This document shows, piece after piece, positions 11,891-23,401 of a stretch of 64,000 nucleotides of DNA. The first letter of the stretch is position 1. Every line of letters begins with the position of its first letter. Made by a program: the position numbers and the translations under genes. The notes below the pieces were generated by a model, which was not told the DNA's origin, searched no databases, and was given only the letters and a program-made list of their open reading frames with translations. The DNA comes from Maratus speciosus. Taxonomy: Eukaryota > Arthropoda > Arachnida > Araneae > Salticidae. The stretch spans positions 94,724,807 to 94,788,806 of the forward strand of contig OZ010800.1 in NCBI GenBank assembly GCA_963932465.1, written 5' to 3'.

Positions 11891-13450
11891 TTAAAGTATA
11901 TTTTATAAAATGCCAGCTTTACAGCTGATGGGCTTCAAAAAAAGATATTCAAACGGTGGGCTTTCATTTTACAGATAACACATCGTAGAATTGAAATAAA
12001 GAGCAGTGTAACCATATAATGATTTTATGTCAAAGCTAGTGAAATATTGAGCCTTTAAAAAATGCACTTTGGTGAAGGACATCGATTCATATTTTAGATT
12101 CTCGAGGAGATTCCCCAGCATTCATCGATTCAATAAATGCTTGTATGAAGTATGTTGTGAGAGTTACAATATAATCCAAATTAATATATCCGTAATAGTT
12201 CCGTAGTAAAAACTACGGAACAAATTTAAGACATACAAGTCAAAGTAGCGCGGAAGAGATCATTATTGTATATATGTTCATTTGAACAGCTGAACTGCCT
12301 TTTGTAAATAAGTGAATAAAGCCTCTGTATTCTAAAATAATGAAATCTCTTTTATTTTCATGTAATCAGAGAGTATTACTAATACCTTACGTATAAACAA
12401 TTCTGATAATCTGCTGTAAAAGTTCTTAGTCAAACACGAAATAAGCAATCACGTTTCGAATCTTTAGATATTTTAGCTATATTCTTTACATAGTTAATAA
12501 GTAAAAATTTTAAGATTTTAATATTTATCTGACTACTGATAAAAGTTACGAGCTCATTTTACATTTTGAGTCTAATTCAAAAGAACTCTGGTGGAATTTT
12601 CTCAGTATTTAGAATATGTGGCTTTGAATATTACTCAGAGTTCAGAAAACCTCCAATCTCAGTGTGAGCCCTAATAAAATGTTGCCTCTCTCTTATAATG
12701 GCATACTAAAAAATGTTAGTTATAGGTTCCATCTTCACATTTTGCGATTTAAAAAGAGTAATTTTTAAACTTAACGTCATCTATCAGAAGCAGTTTGCGG
12801 TTTGCACCATGAAAATTTTCGCAGCTGTTGAAAAAAAAATTATGCGTTTATACAAAGACCTCCTTCTATAAATTTATGTCATTTAATCTCTTTTAACATT
12901 TCGCTTGTATTACTCTACCGGACAGTTTTACGATATGATATATGTAGACATTTTGGAAAAGATGTTCTTCAATCAGAAAATTCCATTTTTTCAAAAATTT
13001 CGAAGAAACGAGGATTAAAAAAAAAAAAAAGAAAACAAGTTCCTGATACTGTCAATCTCGTTTCAAATAAAGTGAAAAATTTATATTGATCCCTGCGTTA
13101 CACAGCATTTACAAATAATATGTCTATGACTTTTTGATCGCAAATTACAAAGAGATGTTTATATTCAAGAATCATCGCAAAGAAATATTACATAATACGA
13201 TTCATATGCTATCATTTACCTGTATTGTTAGTATCAATAGTGAAATATAAATGTTTTATGAAAAATCTATGTTATACAAAAGAGTCCATGCACATTATCT
13301 TTCAGTTCGTAAAATGGTATTTTATTTTATTTAGTATAGTGAATCTTTTCAGCCTTTTGTTAATAATTAAGCAAAAGTGGCATTTCAAGGCATAAATATC
13401 ATTCGCAATAGGCTTTTTTAAAACAAAAGATAAACTAAAAGTCTTTAAGT
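11891..13450. other. AT-rich non-coding stretch, nothing recognised
   Basis: No coding, RNA or repeat signal recognised. If the exon at 13613 belongs to a host gene, this could be upstream intron. Confidence 0.4.
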
Positions 13451-13612
13451 CAGTTTATATAAAGAAAATTAAACGAAATATATGTGTTTACCAGCTGACT
13501 ACAAGCACCGCATAACATATATTAAAATTGATTTTTCTTTCTTCTTAATGAGAAAATAGCAAAAGAAAGATATCCTAATCACAATATTTTCGTTTTGTTT
13601 TCTTTTTCCCAG

Positions 13613-13751
13613 AGAAATGGATCCATTAGTTGACACTTTTATCAAAATTTCACAAAAAGACACAAAGGAAATTACTATCTCAAAAAAGAAGTTATACTTC
13701 CAAAATTCCGACGGTTACCGTGACATCTTCGGATACTACAGTATTACTAGG
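13613..13751 (+). CDS. Candidate first coding exon of an unrecognised host gene
   Basis: A polypyrimidine tract (TTTGTTTTCTTTTTCCCAG) precedes the segment and a consensus donor (AGG|GTGAGT) follows it. ATG at 13617 opens 45 codons that run without a stop exactly to the donor (phase 0): MDPLVDTFIKISQKDTKEIT ... then ISKKKLYFQNSDGYRDIFGY ... ending SITR. Residue composition looks like real soluble protein (DGYRDIFGYY), unlike the AT-driven ORFs around it. I do not recognise the family, and no signal peptide or membrane segment is present. A two-base-later acceptor is possible. No partner exon was found in the window, so it could be an exon of a long-intron gene or a gene fragment carried by the duplication. 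Confidence 0.55.
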
Positions 13752-14530
13752 GTGAGTTTTATTGTACGGCATGAATTTATTATCAAGGAATAGTAGCTGT
13801 AAAACAAAAACAGACAGTCCTATTTTAATGTAACACATATAAATTTACCGAGTTAGAAATACAGTTAAATAATTTTTAAGGCTGAATTAAGGCTGAATTA
13901 TGATTAACCAGAGATCTCTTTGCTGTTTATTAAAAAAATATATTTTTTATATGGAATGCATAAACAAATACTTTCAATATTTACATTTTTACTTTCTACA
14001 TTTAAGTACCTTTTTTTCTTTACTATTTTAAAGAATTATTTGTATATTTATGTTTCACAAAATAAATTGAACCTTTTGCATTTAAACATGTTCTTCACCT
14101 ACTGGTATTATGTTTTTGATTTTTATGCACTTTATAAATAATAAATACGTAAACAGAATTTTTCCAATTACTTAAAACGATAACTTCGAAAATGAATTGC
14201 AATGTAATGTATGTTTGTTAAAAAAAAAAAAAAAGTAATTTAACAAATTACAACGACCATTTGGAAAATGAGTTTTTCAAAGACTGAAATTTAAGACATA
14301 AAAAATCGCACGGAGTTGATTATACATTACGTACGCCATGAATTAAACATTAATAGTGTTATTACACGTAAAAATTCCAAGCGACAAAAACTGCCTGCGA
14401 CACGTACGTGTTATCCACCTGAAGCTTCTGTGTTATCCAAGCATTTCATTGGCTGTTCGGAAAAAAGCTTTTCCATTGTCAGATTTCCAAGAAATCCGAA
14501 GACCAATTTTAAGTGAAATTTTCTTCTTAA

Positions 14531-14725
14531 ACTTCTAATCATCCGACAATATTACTTTTTGCACCGTCGGATAGAGAAAAAAATGCACTTTTAAATGCAA
14601 TTTGTTTGAAAGCTGTATCTCAATTTGTTTCTGAGTTATTATTTCTTTGTAGTTTTTATTACTTTTTTGTCATAGTCGCAACAGAAGGTATCCATCTCTG
14701 TTGAAAGTAAAGGGAAATACAGATT
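14531..14725 (-). repeat. Fragment of repeat family R-A
   Basis: The reverse complement of this stretch matches about 2920-3120 of R-A copy 1 (CAATTTGTTTGAAAGCTGTA on the plus strand here). It lies within duplication unit 1. Confidence 0.7.
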
Positions 14726-14865
14726 ACTGTATAGATCAATCAGAAAACGAATAAAATGCTGATTAAACCGATCAAAACCTTCAGATATGCTTTTGATTTC
14801 CTACCCTGACGAGAACAATAACCATTTTCCCAAATGGTTAAAAAAAATATTTTTACATATTCAGT

Positions 14866-16287
14866 CAGTTTATATAACGAAAATTAAACGAAAGATATTT
14901 GTTTACCAGCTGACTACAAGCACCGCATAACATATATTAAAATTGATTTTTCTTTCTTCTTAATGAGAAAATAGCAAAAGAAAGATATCCTAATCACAAT
15001 ATTTTCGTTTTGTTTTCTTTTTCCCAGAGAAATGGATCCATTAGTTGACACTTTTAACAAAATTTCACAAAAAGACACAAAGGAAATTACTATCTAGAAA
15101 AGAAGATGTACTTCGAAAATTCCGACGGTTACCGTGACATCTTTGGATACTACAGAATAACTAGGGTGAGTTTTATTGTACGGCATGAATTTATTATCAA
15201 GGAATAGTGGCTGTAAAACAAAAACAGACAGTCCTATTTTAATGTAATACATATAAATTTAACGAGTTAGAAATACAGTTAAATAATTTTTAAGGCTGAA
15301 TTAAGGCTGAATTATGATTAACCAGAGATCTCTTTGCTGTTTATAAAAAAAAAATATATATTTTTTAATATGGAATGAATAAACAAATACTTTCAATATT
15401 TACATTTTTACTTTCTACATTTAAGTACCTTTTATTCTACACTATTTTAAAGAATTATTTGTATATTCATGTTTCACAAAATAAATGTAAACCTTTTGCA
15501 TTTAAACATATTCTTCACCTACTGGTATTGTGTTTTTGATTTTTATGCACTTTATAAATAATAAATATGTAAACAGAATTTTTCCAATTACTTAAAACGA
15601 TAACTTCGAAAATGAATTGCAATGTAATGTATGTTTGTTTAAAAAAAAAAAAAAGTAATTTAACAAATTACAACGACCATTTGGAAAATGATTTTTTCAA
15701 AGACTGAAATTTAAGACATAAAAAATCGCACGGAGTTGATTATACATTACCTACGCCATGAATTAAACATTAATAGTGTTATTACACGTAAAAATTCCAA
15801 GCGACAAAAATTGCCTGCGACTCGTACGTGTTATCCACCTGAAACTTATGTGTTATCCAACCATTTCATTTGCTGTTCGGAAAAAAGCTTTTCCATTGTC
15901 AGATTTCCAAGAAATCCGACCAAAAAGACCAATTTTAAGTGAAATTTTCTTCTTAAACTTCTAATCACCCGACAATATTACTTTTTACACCGTCGGATAG
16001 AGAAAAAAATGCACTTTTAAATGCAATTTGTTTGAAAGCTGTATCTCAATTTGTTTCTGAGTTATTATTTCTTTGTAGTTTTTATTAATTTTTTGTCATA
16101 ATGGCAACAGAAGGTATCCATCTCTGTTGAAAGTAAAGAGAAATACAGATTACTGTATATATCAATCAGAAAACGAATAAAATGCGTATTAAACCAATCA
16201 AAACCTTCAGATATGCTTTTGATTTCCTACCCTGACGAGAACAATAACCATTTTCCCAAATGGTTTAAAAAATATATTTTTACATAT
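14866..16287 (+). repeat. Tandem segmental duplication, unit 2
   Basis: Second copy of the 1.4 kb unit, with scattered substitutions and small indels, including a CAAAAAG insertion near 15920 relative to unit 1. Its R-A fragment lies at about 15957-16150. Confidence 0.9.
15028..15165 (+). pseudogene. Duplicated exon copy, frameshifted
   Basis: Same acceptor, ATG (15032) and GTGAGT donor as the exon at 13613. It has a 1 bp deletion and an in-frame TAG after 21 codons (the ATC TAG step, about 15095). The 3' part would still read DGYRDIFGYYRITR after correction for the slip, so the damage looks recent. If spliced in, it would truncate the product. Confidence 0.6.
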
Positions 16288-17247
16288 CTCTGAAAAGATT
16301 ATGTTGGTAAAACTCACTTCTTTAAATTTTATTTCCAGAAAAATTCCTTTTATATATCCCTTTACGCAACTTAGGAAAATGGAAAATAAAATACAGAGGA
16401 ATAATTTTATCTTCAAAAGAAAATTGCATAAAATATTTAATTACACAATTCAAATTGGGTTTCTTTCTTTTTTTTTATGTGTGTGTGTGTGCTGAGAAGT
16501 CAAAAGCATTTAAATAATTTAAAGAAGTATTTTATTTTCTTCTGAAATGTAACTATTGATTTTCTATTACTGAAATAACCAGAAATATTTTTGAAATTGG
16601 AAATTCTTTGTTACTTTGGTACGTATCATAGCAACAAAAACTTTATAAATAAACTTTGACTTTTTAAAGTTCTGGGCGTACATTATACATGTTAAATGTT
16701 AGGTTATATTGCATAACAAAATTCGTGCAATATATAGCTCGTTTCAGTTTAAATTATTCGGAAAGCTAAAATTAATTAACAGTATTTGAGGGCAGAAATA
16801 GTTTAATGAATTATTGTAATATGAGAAATATTGTAGCAATCACCACACGCTAAGCAAGACTTAATTGTTAATGCGTCACTTCTATTATGGAAATGTTCAT
16901 TATCATATCACACAACGATTTATTAAACTTGATTTTTATAAAATATTTTAGTTGTTTAGTAAAAACTCATCTCTTAATGGCACCTAATTCTTCCCTATAA
17001 AAAGGTTAATAAATTATATCTATTTTATTTACTTACTAAACACTCATATATGTTGCTGGAAAGCTGTGTCTTACAGAAATATCAGTGCAAAATATAGGAT
17101 AGTTCAATTTAAATAGTTCAATTTCTGGTCTTTGTTCTCTATGAATTTTTTAAATAAATAATTTAGCTGGTCATGATGTAAGGAAAGGATTTGAATTAAA
17201 CATACATATTTTTGCTAGCAGCAATTGACTACAAAATCAATAGAATA
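16288..17247. other. AT-rich non-coding stretch, nothing recognised
   Basis: A GTGTGTGTGTG run lies near 16480-16492. No other feature seen. Confidence 0.4.
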
Positions 17248-17261
17248 AGTAATGGAACGTT

Positions 17262-17836
17262 CTAGGTTCTAGACGATTTGGTCGAGGATCCCGGGGCCAC
17301 TTGCCCCACATCTCCGTCACATAAGATTGTGCAGGTTAAATGGTTAAGCAAAATTCATAGCTGGTAGCAGTGAGGGCATAAAAGTTAAAAAATCTGACTG
17401 GGGAATGGGTGGAAAAAGAGCTTGCATAAAAAGTAATAGAAAAGGAAGGAAGAGTCTAAAAGAAAGTTTAAGTATAGCATTACAACAACTAGATATATTT
17501 TTGTATTTTCTAAATTTTTTTGATTTTTTGTAAGTTTTTTGAAATATTTTTTTTTTAATTTTTATAGTATTTTATAAGCTTTTTATAATATAAAGTAAAA
17601 AAGTACTGTAGAAGAGATGTTGTTAGTATAAAAAGGGGAGAAGTGTAGCCTAGGCCTAACGGCCGGAGAAAGTGTGATTTCGATCCGCTCTGGGTGCCGG
17701 AGCATTGTGAGATCTGGTGCTGTCCAAGAGTCGAGGCAAAGCCGGGAGAGGAGGTACGCTTTTGCGTGGCCCTGAAAAGGGCCCTCGCTCTCGGTAATTC
17801 ATCACCGACATATGGGAAGCTACTGCTGGAGTAGTG
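17262..17836 (-). mobile_element. Retroposon-like insertion with 14 bp target duplication
   Basis: AGTAATGGAACGTT occurs at 17248-17261 and again at 17837-17850, a perfect 14 bp direct repeat as left by LINE-driven retroposition. The insert has two GC-richer blocks (17265-17340, 17650-17836) separated by AT-rich sequence with T-runs (17510-17555), which would be A-runs on the minus strand. On the minus strand the 3' block reads openly for about 60 codons (17656 to 17836). I do not recognise the source RNA. Confidence 0.6.
17768..17783 (-). promoter_or_regulatory. Histone-type 3' stem-loop sequence
   Basis: On the minus strand the sequence is GGCCCTTTTCAGGGCC, a perfect match to the metazoan histone mRNA stem-loop consensus (6 bp stem, 4 base loop), followed by ACGCAAAAG. 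No histone coding sequence was recognised upstream. It may be coincidental or a retrocopied RNA part. Confidence 0.45.
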
Positions 17837-17883
17837 AGTAATGGAACGTTATCTCGTATATATTTTAGAACTTTATCCCAGTT

Positions 17884-18050
17884 CCTTTTTTCCGGTTTCA
17901 ATATAGTTAAATGTATTTTGCGATTATTGATTTTTTTTTCATTTCGGAATGACTTTTTGACATTCATTATATAAATATTTTAGAACTAACTATTTATTAA
18001 ATTCTGTCTAAATTTTCATGCTTTTTCCCCTTGTTCCATCGCGACTTTTT
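17884..18050 (+). repeat. ~165 bp dispersed direct repeat, copy 1
   Basis: It starts CCGGTTTCAATATAGTTAA and matches about 19290-19450 almost throughout, including TATTTATTAAATTCTGTCTA and the CCATCGCGAC/CTATCGCGAC end. The two copies flank about 1.2 kb. Confidence 0.75.
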
Positions 18051-18599
18051 AAATAAAGTTAACGTTTGAATAAGTAATGGCCGATTACTTGGAGTTTCTC
18101 TCCGACCCACGTTTTTTTATCAGTTTGAATGCTGAGATCGCAATTCCTTTTGTTAAGCAAACATTAAACAAAATTCGTATCTCTTCATACTGCGCATGTA
18201 ATATATAGCTCACAAAACAACACGTTAAAAACTTCAACTGTGATTAAGCTGATTTCTTTACTCGTAAAACGCTAACACTACATCTTTAAACACACAATGA
18301 CCAGGGTTGTAACCGCTCCAAAATGTCACTCACACGCTTATCTCTCTCTCTCTATATATATATATATGCATATCAGTTAATTATAAATTATTTATGTATA
18401 AATTATTATAAAATTGTTATTTATTATAGACGTAATTATTATTATATTTATTAATAATTATATAATTAATAATTAATTATTTAAGTACGATTATAATTAA
18501 CTTTTATACTTTATAACTGTCAGCATTCACTCTATGTATATGTACTATAACTGTAACTGTCACTCATACATATTTTTAATAAATTATTTACGCATTAAA

Positions 18600-19151
18600 T
18601 ATCTATAATATTAAAGTCTGTCTGTCTCTGTGTCTGTATGTCTATACATCGCTTATTGAAAAGACGATTGTGCACAAAGCTACAAGTTTGCGCTCTGCAA
18701 CTCGAAGACGGGTTTTAGAATTTTTGTTTATATGTATTTCATTTAATTTTTATGCGATTATTAGCTGTTTTCTCGTTTTACGGCGATTTTTGCAAAAGGA
18801 AACTGATTTCAATCTTGCAGACAAATTGAACAAATTTTGTAATCTTTCAACGGAATTCAAGCGAAATGTAAATTCTCAGAGCGGTTTTTGTATTTTTCGT
18901 GAATTTTTTATACGATCCCGCGGCGAATTTTTGTCATTAATGATAGGAATATGGTTATAGTTTTTAACCAAATATAATAAATTTGGACGTCTTATCAACA
19001 ATGTTTAAACAGACTTCCTGGAATGATTTTTAATTTTTAGCGAAAATGTTAATGCGATTTTCAGAGCTTTTTCGTGTTTCGCGACGATATTTTGCCATTC
19101 ATAAAAGGAATCCGGTTTCAATCTTTTAGGCCAAAGTAGCAAATTTTGTCA

Positions 19152-19220
<69 letters not shown>

Positions 19221-19335
19221 TTGCATATTTTATTCAATTTCTAGTGTATTGCTATGTTCCAAGGAGATTTTGGGGCATTCGTAAAATGAATCCGGTTTCA
19301 ATATAGTTAAATGTATTTTGCGATGATTATTTTTT
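18600..19335 (+). repeat. Degenerate repeat region with GTCTGTCT leader and long (TA)n
   Basis: It begins TCTATAATATTAAAGTCTGT and GTCTGTCTCTG, then holds three or four diverged units with TTTCAATCTT...AAATTTTGT and CGCGACGAT/GCGGCGA landmarks. A (TA)n tract of about 60 bp occupies 19157-19215. The start resembles 5' ends of some Helitron-like elements; no matching 3' end was found. The ORF at 18670-18960 lies inside this repeat and is not a gene. Confidence 0.45.
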
Positions 19336-19450
19336 TTTTCATTTCGAACTGAGTTTTTGATATTCATTATATAAATATTTTTGCACTATTTATTAAATTC
19401 TGTCTAAATGTTCATGCTTTTTTTTCTTGTTCTATCGCGACATTTTGACG
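19290..19450 (+). repeat. ~165 bp dispersed direct repeat, copy 2
   Basis: Second copy of the repeat at 17884-18050, with scattered mismatches and an extra T-run. Confidence 0.75.
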
Positions 19451-19760
19451 AAGCTTTTTATGAAAGGAAAATAATTCTCCGCTAAATTTTGCTTCTCATC
19501 TGATTGAATTGAAGGTTGGCAGATTTCAAGATATATTCTAATATAACGTGAGTGAGAATTCTGGAAAATCTTAAATTTAATCTGGGTTAAAGTAAAAAAT
19601 CACAATAATTCAAGATTCGTTGTTTGATTCGGTACTGGAGCGGGCGTATACGGCGCAAGTTTTATCTGCTAAAGGAAGTGATAGCATCATCTTCCGGTTT
19701 GTTTAGAAATAACCAACCAGCGAATATCTGCTAATATATATATATATATATATACATATA

Positions 19761-20107
19761 GGGTCCGACAAACTCAAGGCACCAGGTCGCCCGGGTGACT
19801 AAAAAATTCCTCTTGGCGACTAAGTTTTTTTACCTACTTATTAATTAAAAAATTTTTAATGAATATATAAATATATATATATACAGGGTCCGACAAATTC
19901 CAGGCGCCAGGTCGCCCCAGTAACAAAAAAATTCCTCTTGGCGACTAACTTTTTTACCTACTTCTTAATTAAAAATTTTTTAATAAAAAAAATACATATA
20001 TATACATATACATACAGGGTCCGACAAACTCCAGGCGCCAGGTCGCCCGGGTGACTAAAAAATTCCTCTTGGTGACTAACTAATTTACCTACTTATTAAT
20101 TTAAAAA

Positions 20108-20145
<38 letters not shown>

Positions 20146-21001
20146 CTAAAAAATTCCTCTTGGCGACTAACATTTTTACCTACTTATTAATTTAAAAAGT
20201 TTTAATAAAAAAATTCCATATGCGAAATTATTTATTTTTAATATCGCGCCTATTTGCAGTGGAAGAAGACACACCATACCGGCGCTTCAATCGGAAAACA
20301 ATAATTGACTGTTGTTGGAGTCAGGAAAAGCAAAATTTTAACAAGCATGATTGAAAAATTTGAACTAGCTGGAATACAAAGAAGGGATTGGAACTTGTCA
20401 AGTATGTAGTTTATTTCCGAATCTCAGTGATAATAACTCCAAACCAAATCTCCTTGCCATTTTCCTGACACTTCTTGTGTCAACAGCTTCTTGTGAAAGA
20501 TATTTCAGCAAAATGAACATTATCAAAAGTAAACTACGTTCAAACTTAAAAGAGGAGATTATGAACAGTTTATTGTTTATAAATTTATATGGACCATCTT
20601 TAAAGGATTTCAGACCTGAAAAATCAATGACAAATGGTATGTCGAATTAAAATCTCAAAGGCATTGTTAATTTACGTATATAATTTTTTGTTGGGAATTT
20701 AATGTAAGGATATTAATTTGTCAACTGTTTTAATGTTTAATTTCGGAGTTTGTTTCTATTTGAATTTTACAATGAAAAAGTGGTTTTGCCTTAAATGTTT
20801 GCTCAAATTGATTTTCTTATTGAACAGTTAACTTTTAAACTGCAAAATGACACATATCACTCAAAAATAGCCAAATACGATTATGAGTATCCAGTGTTCC
20901 ATTTTGCAGTGGATGCGTTAATGTCAGAGAAATGATTCTTCAAGCTGGCTCCTAAGAATTTTTCCTGGCGTCTAAGAATTTTAAACTTTTGTCAGTTCCT
21001 G
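19761..21001 (+). mobile_element. Dead hAT-family transposon with tandemly repeated left end
   Basis: The left end CAGGGTCCGACAAA and the right end TTTGTCAGTTCCTG (to 21001) are imperfect inverted repeats of the hAT type. The left-end sequence, including CCAGGTCGCCCGGGTGACTAA, is present three times (19761, 19884, 20015) with a fourth partial copy (about 20145-20215), separated by (TA)n or AT tracts. A transposase C-terminus lies inside (next entry). Flanks are TA microsatellite, so an 8 bp target duplication cannot be read. Confidence 0.7.
20390..20650 (+). pseudogene. hAT transposase C-terminal dimerisation domain remnant
   Basis: The open frame reads VCSLFPNLSDNN, then LAIFLTLLVSTASCERYFSK, MNIIKSKLRSNL and ends MSN-stop at 20650. 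The block of leucines followed by STASCERYFSKMNIIKSKLR is the hallmark of the hAT C-terminal dimerisation domain (usually S/T-A-S-x-E-R-x-F-S). The zinc finger and the DDE catalytic parts are absent upstream, so the copy is heavily truncated and cannot be active. Confidence 0.85.
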
Positions 21002-21649
21002 TATATATATATATGTATACATATACATATATATGTGTGTGTGTTTGTTTGTTTGTACGTATATGTGTGTGGATATATCCATTTCAATGTATGTATATGT
21101 TAAACTCGTCTTAATGGATATATTTACGATATTTGTGTTATGTAAGTTAAAAGCTCCATTCGTCACTTCAGTATATTCAAAATTGAATAAACACGTTAAT
21201 CTGTTTTTTCAAAAATTTCAGGTCTTAAACATTAACTTCAACAAAGAAAAAATTCCGTCATCTATCACAATGATAATTTACTTTTTTCAATATCACAAAG
21301 TGTCGTGTGACATTTAAGATAAAAATTATTCAAGAGTATGCCTACTGTCTTGTAAATTGATTAGTTTTCTACACAAGTGTTTCGAAATAGATTTGCAGTA
21401 TTTCAAACGTTGAAAATGATTAAACAACACATTAATAAAAAAATGGTAGTCAGAAATTAAAAAGACATATAGGCAAATGTTTAAAATATATTCAGTATCA
21501 TATAATTCTTTTTCTTCACCAATCCTTGATTAGGCAATCCACTAAGTCTTATGTGAAAATTAATAATCTTAATGAAAACATGTATATCCTGAATAAGTTT
21601 TGTAAATAAGAAACACTTTCCACACTAGTTTATAGTAAATTTTTAAATA

Positions 21650-23080
21650 GGGTAACTCCGGAAGAGTCGCCGCATCCGGAATAGATGCCGCATTTCTTGT
21701 AATTATCAATAGATGGTCGTCAAACGAGCAGTATAGAAACGCAATGAGATTATTTTAACCAGTGTATAGGGTGAATCCCATTACTTGTAGATGTAAAATC
21801 CTTATTTTGACGTAAGTGCATGGTTTCACTTTCCAGACTTTTAAACACGTTATGCTTAAATACATTTCATACGCTAATTACTAAATGGATGCACGTGTAC
21901 CGTTTGTATAGAGTACTGTGTGTATGTTTATGCCATTTTCCTTACCTATGGCTGGCAACTGTGATGTGCGACGTCTATACCGCGCAAAATGGGATACATG
22001 GCGGACTGCAATTCCGGTATACATGCCGCAGTTTCTTTTGTACGGTATGATTAAGTGTTGTTAACTTTTCTTTTCCTTTTTGCACAGACTAACCAAGCTA
22101 GGCATGTTATCAAGTTTACTGAAACCAAAAAAGAAAAACGGAAAAATAAAAAATGAGAAGGGCAAGAAAGATACATGTCAAGATTATAATAATGAAAAAA
22201 ATGGATAACGCAGACGCTCTTTTCAAGGAATGTTTAGAAAACTACTCCAAAAAGAGGAAGTGTAATTGGCTTCGTTGCATCATGTGTCAATTGTAGTTAC
22301 ATAAAGACTGTACTTTTTCGACACTTTTTGTGTAGATTGTGGTTGAAAAAACATGTCTGTTAACCCATTTGTAACCATGGGTGCATATAAGCACCTTCAA
22401 AAAGAGCATACAGAATTTCTTTCTGGCACCAGTAAAAAAGAAAAGTAATATTTGTGTTCTTTAATTAGAGTATTTTCATGATTATTTAAGTAAAGGTAAC
22501 ATTTTTTTAAAAAGTGGTGCCAACTGAAAAAAAATTGTGCAAAAGCCGCCTGCCCGAAAGTGTTAACAAATAAATTATGTGAACACAATTTTACTTTTAT
22601 TCTTTTCCCTCTCTAATACATTGATGCTACGTTTTTGCTGAAATAACAATTAAAATTTAATGTAAAAAATAAGTCAATAACTTTAATAGTGTAAGCAGGC
22701 AAACAATTATTAATTTGAATCCACTAATACGTTTCACTGTATTCATTTAGTTTCATTTGGTTAATACATCGTTAAGTATAGTCCAGATATGAGTATCTTT
22801 ATTTATAATTTTATTCTGTTCTTATTACAAGTGCGGCATAACTACCGAACTAGTGCGTTGTCTGAGCCTGAATGTACGGGTGACGCGCCGCAGTGTAATG
22901 TTTTAGAAAAAAAAAATATTAAAAATTATTAATTATTTATTTTGAATTTTTTTTTGTCGCAGTACATGTGCTGTGTATTTAACATTAAATAGCGCAGCAT
23001 GATTTTATTTATTTTATGCCCACCATGGGATTTTATACACAAATTCTAAAAAATATGCGGCATAAATCACGGAATTGCTC
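21650..23080 (+). mobile_element. pogo/Tigger-like transposon remnant with TA target site
   Basis: Terminal inverted repeats of about 27 bp: GGGTAACTCCGG...GCCGCAT at the left (21650) and, as reverse complement, GAGCAATTCCGT...GCCGCAT at the right (ending 23080). TA flanks both sides (21648-21649, 23081-23082), as expected for the Tc1/mariner/pogo group. The left subterminal GCCGCATTTCTTGTA motif recurs inside near 22025. At 1431 bp it is too short for a complete pogo-type transposase gene, and most coding sequence is gone. Confidence 0.7.
22201..22340 (+). pseudogene. C-terminal zinc-binding tail of a pogo/jerky-type transposase
   Basis: The frame reads MDNADALFKECLENYSKKRK, then CNWLRCIMCQL, a stop, and LHKDCTFSTLF. 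The order C-x-x-(C/Y) ... W-x-x-C-x-x-C ... H-x-x-C resembles the short cysteine/histidine-rich tail at the end of Tigger/jerky-like transposases (W-I-x-C-x-x-C...A-H-x-x-C). Stops interrupt it. It supports the terminal-repeat assignment of the surrounding element. Confidence 0.55.
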
Positions 23081-23401
23081 TAGTATTATCGTTATACACA
23101 ATGAACTTTAAAAAGCGATAGTATTTACTATTTTTATATTAATTAATTTACCAGATGATCCAAAAGTTCGTTAAATCTTTAAAAAATCACAAAAAAGGAA
23201 GACATTATGATAAAGAAGGGCTCACAAGGTTGTCGATGCTTTTCAGCAGCAAAAAATAAAATAAAAATATAAATATAAAAGTTACCTGTAGACTGTGATG
23301 ACAACCCGTAAAACAATAAACACGACAACAGTACGCTCCATTCATTTATTCTTGCAATAACAACATGACCCTAGAGCATTCTACGACACAGCTAAGGCGA
23401 C

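Larger units (their letters stand above)
13451..14862 (+). repeat. Tandem segmental duplication, unit 1 (1415 bp period)
   Basis: Nearly the whole unit is repeated immediately downstream at 14866-16287, with landmarks offset by 1415 bp (for example GAGAAATGGATCC). It contains the candidate exon and, at its 3' end, a reverse-complement fragment of repeat family R-A (about 14531-14725). High identity across the intron-like sequence suggests a fairly recent duplication. Confidence 0.9.

Noticed and set aside
14316..15964. Pairs of similar ORFs of 60-68 codons in both duplication units
   Set aside because: Similarity reflects the DNA duplication; frames end at arbitrary points and changes between copies are not biased to synonymous sites.
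17884..19450. LTR retrotransposon with 165 bp LTRs
   Set aside because: No TG...CA ends, primer-binding site, polypurine tract or coding remnant between the repeats.
21820..22050. 76-codon ORF inside the pogo-like element
   Set aside because: No transposase motif in it; the recognisable tail is downstream in another frame.
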